Part shown: in pieces, positions 61,249 to 64,000 of the stretch
Position numbering within the stretch: position 1 is the stretch's first letter
Layout of the letters: each line of letters opens with the position of its first letter
Source: Paracoccaceae bacterium
Lineage (GTDB): Bacteria; Pseudomonadota; Alphaproteobacteria; Rhodobacterales; Rhodobacteraceae
Assembly: GCA_947461435.1 (NCBI GenBank)
Contig: CANHLE010000009.1
Coordinates: 1-64,000, forward strand
DNA length: 64,000 bases
Direction: 5' to 3'
The notes under the pieces: generated by a model
Told to the model about the DNA's origin: nothing
Databases searched by the model: none
The model's input: only the letters and a program-made list of their open reading frames with translations
Position numbers and translations under genes: made by a program

Positions 61249-63660
61249 TTAGTGCGCGATCTGCGTCGGCGGCTCATCGGTCGGTTTCATCCGCGCCAAG
61301 GCCGCCGCTTCTTCGGCCGCCTCATCCCATTCAATGGGCTCAGGTTGCCGCACAAGCGCCAGTTTCAAAACCTCGCGCACGTGACTGACCGGAATGATCG
61401 TCAGGCCTTGCTTCACGTTCTCAGGAATTTCCACCAGATCCTTGGCATTTTCCTGCGGAATCAAAACCGTCGTGATCCCGCCGCGCAGCGCCGCCAGCAG
61501 TTTTTCCTTCAGGCCACCAATCGGCAAGGCATTGCCGCGCAGCGTGACCTCGCCGGTCATCGCCACATCCTTGCGCACCGGAATCCCCGTGATCACCGAC
61601 ACGATCGAGGTGACCATGGCCAGACCCGCCGACGGGCCATCCTTGGGCGTCGCCCCCTCAGGCAGGTGCAAGTGGATGTCCATGGTTTCGAATTTTGGCG
61701 GTTTCACCCCAAGTTCGGGGCTGATCGACCGCACATAACTCGCCGCCGCGTCGATGGATTCCTTCATCACATCGCCCAGCTTGCCGGTGGTTTTCATCCG
61801 CCCCTTGCCGGGCAGTTTCAGCGCTTCGATATGCAGCAACTCCCCCCCGACAGAGGTCCAGGCCAGACCCGTCACAACGCCCACCTGATCTTCGGTTTCC
61901 GCCAGACCAAACCGATGGCGCTGCACACCCAGATATTCTTCTACCTTGGCCTCATCGACATCCACCCGCTTGGTCTTTTTCTTCAAGATCTCGGTCACGG
62001 CCTTGCGGGCCAGTTTCGCGATCTCGCGCTCCAGATTCCGCACGCCCGCTTCACGCGTGTAATACCGGATCACATGGGTCAAAGCCGCGTCAGACAGGCT
62101 GAATTCATCTTTCTTAAGCCCGTTGGCCGCGATCTGCTTTTGCAGCAAATGGCCCTTGGCGATCTCGCGCTTTTCGTCTTCGGTATAGCCGGCCAGCGGA
62201 ATGATCTCCATCCGGTCCAGCAGCGGGCCGGGCATATTGTACGAATTGGCCGTGGTGATGAACATCACATTCGACAGATCGTATTCCACCTCAAGATAGT
62301 GGTCGACGAAGGTGTTGTTCTGTTCCGGATCCAGAACCTCCAACAAGGCCGATGCCGGATCCCCGCGGAAATCCTGTCCCATCTTGTCAATTTCATCCAG
62401 CAAGATCAACGGGTTCGTCGTCTTGGCCTTTTTCAGCGCCTGAATGATCTTGCCCGGCATCGACCCGATATAGGTCCGGCGGTGGCCGCGGATTTCGCTT
62501 TCGTCGCGCACCCCGCCCAATGAAATCCGGATAAACTCACGCCCCGTCGCCTTGGCCACCGACCGCCCAAGCGAGGTTTTGCCCACACCCGGAGGGCCCA
62601 CAAGGCACAGGATCGGCCCCTTCAACTTGGCCGACCGCGCCTGCACGGCCAGATATTCCACGATCCGCTCTTTGACCTTGTCCAGACCATAGTGATCGCC
62701 GTCCAGCACCTTTTGGGCTGCGGCCAGATCCTTTTTCACGCGGCTTTGCGTGCCCCACGGAACGCCCAAAAGCCAGTCAAGATAGTTGCGCACAACCGTG
62801 GCTTCGGCACTCATCGGGCTCATGGATTTCAGCTTTTTCAGCTCTCCATCGGCCTTCTCCCGCGCCTCTTTTGACAGTTTTGTCGCCTTGATCCGCGCTT
62901 CCAACTCGGCCAACTCGTTGCCGCCATCCTCGCCGTCGCCCAGCTCCTTCTGAATGGCCTTCATCTGCTCATTCAAATAATACTCGCGCTGGGTCTTCTC
63001 CATCTGGGTCTTGACCCGGGATTTGATCTTCTTTTCCACCTGCAAGACCGACAACTCGCCCTGCATGTGGCCGTAAACCTTCTCCAGCCGCTCCGCCACA
63101 TCCAGCGTTTCCAGCAGCGCCTGCTTGGGCGCAACCTCGATGCCCAGATGCCCGGCCACAAGATCGGCCAGACGGGCCGGCTCTGTGGTTTCGGCCACCG
63201 CCGACAGGGCTTCTTCGGGAATGTTCTTCTTCACCTTCGAATACCGCTCAAACTCGTCGCCCACCGCGCGGATCATCGCCGCGGCGGCCGCCTTGTCGCC
63301 GTCCAGCTCGTTCAGAACCTCGGCATGCGCTTCAAAGAACGACGGGTTGGTCAGGAATTCGGTGATCTTGACGCGCGTCTTGCCCTCGACCAGCACCTTG
63401 ACCGTGCCATCGGGCAGTTTCAGCAGTTGCAGCACATTGGCCAAGACACCAACGCGGTAAATCCCGTCCGCCGTCGGGTCATCAACAGCCGGGTCCACCT
63501 GGGCGCACAAAAGAATTTGCTTGTCGTCGCCCATGACTTCTTCAAGGGCCCGCACCGATTTTTCGCGCCCTACAAACAGCGGCACGATCATATGCGGAAA
63601 CACAACGATATCCCGCAGCGTCAGCACGGGATAGCTTGTGGTCGCTTTTTTCTCTGTCAT
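61249..63660 (-). CDS. lon: ATP-dependent protease Lon
   Basis: The 803-residue protein is full-length Lon. Its N-terminal substrate domain begins YPVLTLRDIVVFPHM; the AAA+ domain has Walker A VGPPGVGKTSLGRS and Walker B PLILLDEIDKMG; the protease domain has the catalytic serine in PKDGPSAGLAMVTS and the catalytic lysine in GGLKEKLLAALRGG. It degrades misfolded and regulatory proteins in the cytoplasm. I start at the ATG at 63660 (AGGAAACGCG upstream). Lon of related bacteria begins at about this residue. Confidence 0.98.
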   Translation of the reverse strand: MTEKKATTSYPVLTLRDIVVFPHMIVPLFVGREKSVRALEEVMGDDKQILLCAQVDPAVDDPTADGIYRVGVLANVLQLLKLPDGTVKVLVEGKTRVKITEFLTNPSFFEAHAEVLNELDGDKAAAAAMIRAVGDEFERYSKVKKNIPEEALSAVAETTEPARLADLVAGHLGIEVAPKQALLETLDVAERLEKVYGHMQGELSVLQVEKKIKSRVKTQMEKTQREYYLNEQMKAIQKELGDGEDGGNELAELEARIKATKLSKEAREKADGELKKLKSMSPMSAEATVVRNYLDWLLGVPWGTQSRVKKDLAAAQKVLDGDHYGLDKVKERIVEYLAVQARSAKLKGPILCLVGPPGVGKTSLGRSVAKATGREFIRISLGGVRDESEIRGHRRTYIGSMPGKIIQALKKAKTTNPLILLDEIDKMGQDFRGDPASALLEVLDPEQNNTFVDHYLEVEYDLSNVMFITTANSYNMPGPLLDRMEIIPLAGYTEDEKREIAKGHLLQKQIAANGLKKDEFSLSDAALTHVIRYYTREAGVRNLEREIAKLARKAVTEILKKKTKRVDVDEAKVEEYLGVQRHRFGLAETEDQVGVVTGLAWTSVGGELLHIEALKLPGKGRMKTTGKLGDVMKESIDAAASYVRSISPELGVKPPKFETMDIHLHLPEGATPKDGPSAGLAMVTSIVSVITGIPVRKDVAMTGEVTLRGNALPIGGLKEKLLAALRGGITTVLIPQENAKDLVEIPENVKQGLTIIPVSHVREVLKLALVRQPEPIEWDEAAEEAAALARMKPTDEPPTQIAH

Positions 63661-63737
63661 CTCGCGTTTCCTATCTGGCAAGAAGCCCCGGCCCCGCTCG
63701 TCGGCAGCCTATGGGTCTTCCCCTGTTCAGGCACTGT

Positions 63738-63766
63738 ATCTGGGGTGCCCCCCCCGGGGTGTCAAC
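63738..63766 (-). promoter_or_regulatory. RpoH-like (heat-shock) promoter ahead of lon
   Basis: On the lon coding strand TTGACA, fourteen bases of mostly C and G, then CCCCAGATA resemble the sigma-32 pattern (CTTGAA, 13-14 bases, CCCCATNTA). It ends about 78 bp before the start codon. A sigma-70 reading is weaker because no TATAAT follows. Confidence 0.5.
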
Positions 63767-64000
63767 CACGCCACCCAGTCACGTCTCGGTGTAAATCATG
63801 CGCCGGGGCCGCGGCAGGGGCAAGGCGAGAACGCACAAAATTGCCGGGAATTTCGTGACAGAATGTTTCCCTTTGCCGCGCGTTACAGCTATGGCATGGC
63901 AAGGATGGGCTACTCAACAACCGGCGCTCCTGCAGTAGCAGGGACTCGATATCTCGATGGCTCAATACTTGAGGCGTTACGGCAATGACAGGTAAACTTG
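63767..64000. other. Right-end region: no gene recognised; possible start of a further gene
   Basis: With the lon promoter just before it, this stretch holds no gene I can name. A small open frame on the plus strand (about 63863-63988, starting ATGTTTCCCTTTGCC) runs to a TGA that overlaps an ATG (63985) followed by ACAGGTAAACTTG. That could be the start of a plus-strand gene cut by the window edge, but there is no convincing ribosome site. The base composition is less GC-rich than in neighbouring genes. Confidence 0.3.

Noticed and set aside
1-64000. Prophage, insertion sequence, toxin-antitoxin or defence island
   Set aside because: No transposase, integrase, terminal repeats, restriction or toxin gene was seen; gene content and strand runs are typical of core chromosome.

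Overview
The window reads as ordinary chromosome of a GC-rich alphaproteobacterium of the Rhodobacteraceae (Rhodobacter/Roseobacter type). This rests on gene content and order: hemA-type 5-aminolevulinate synthase, phoR-pstSCAB-phoU-phoB, PstA and PstC with long N-terminal extensions, the run AsmA-like/peroxiredoxin/DUF455/M23 peptidase/bactofilin, amidase/PBP1A/prfB, and an alphaproteobacterial SOS box. I see no insertion sequence, prophage, CRISPR array, rRNA operon or plasmid-like segment. Genes are packed tightly, with many 4-bp ATGA-type overlaps.

Layout. 1-9.7 kb: end of a PepSY-type membrane protein, a DEAD-box RNA helicase, agmatinase with a class III aminotransferase (probable agmatine/putrescine use), an M20 amidohydrolase, mazG, a lone FutA/FbpA-type iron-binding protein and a nucleoside hydrolase. 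9.7-16.8 kb: the complete Pho regulatory and Pst transport set, with a three-repeat Pho box ahead of pstS. 16.8-22.5 kb: part of the myo-inositol pathway (iolB, iolD, iolC fused to an aldolase-like domain) under an RpiR regulator with two GGAA-N6-TTCC-like operators. 22.5-26.6 kb: coaD, a CBS-domain protein, and a LysR regulator divergent from methylmalonate/malonate semialdehyde dehydrogenase, which could finish inositol breakdown. 26.6-36 kb: DUF2892 protein, uvrA with an SOS box, a rhodanese with an ATTC-N8-GAAT site, two MFS carriers, lpd, DUF924 and queA. 36-44.6 kb: a YhdP/AsmA-like giant, single-cysteine peroxiredoxin, DUF455 ferritin-like protein, M23 peptidase overlapping bactofilin, GNAT and prfB. 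44.6-54.8 kb: PBP1A, amidase, aminotransferase, a DsbA-like protein, ispG, a RodZ-like protein, and hemA with a perfect FNR-type box. 54.8-64 kb: an M20 dipeptidase, GNAT, two identical tRNA-Asp genes, pirin, a large RTX repeat protein, two different tRNA-Val genes, an HU-like protein with extended tails, and lon behind a heat-shock-like promoter.

How it works together. Several independent stress and nutrient circuits can be read from promoter motifs: phosphate (PhoB), DNA damage (LexA), oxygen (FNR/FnrL), reactive sulfur (SqrR/BigR-like), inositol (RpiR/IolR-like) and heat (RpoH-like). A second theme is the envelope: PBP1A, amidase, M23 peptidase, bactofilin, RodZ-like protein, AsmA-like protein, DsbA-like protein and an RTX protein. 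I found no clearly new multi-gene system. The most testable novelties are the regulatory sites, the DUF455/peroxiredoxin pair, the bactofilin/M23 overlap, the catalytic-domain-free RTX protein and the tailed HU protein. All coordinates of short sites were counted by eye and may be off by one or two bases.
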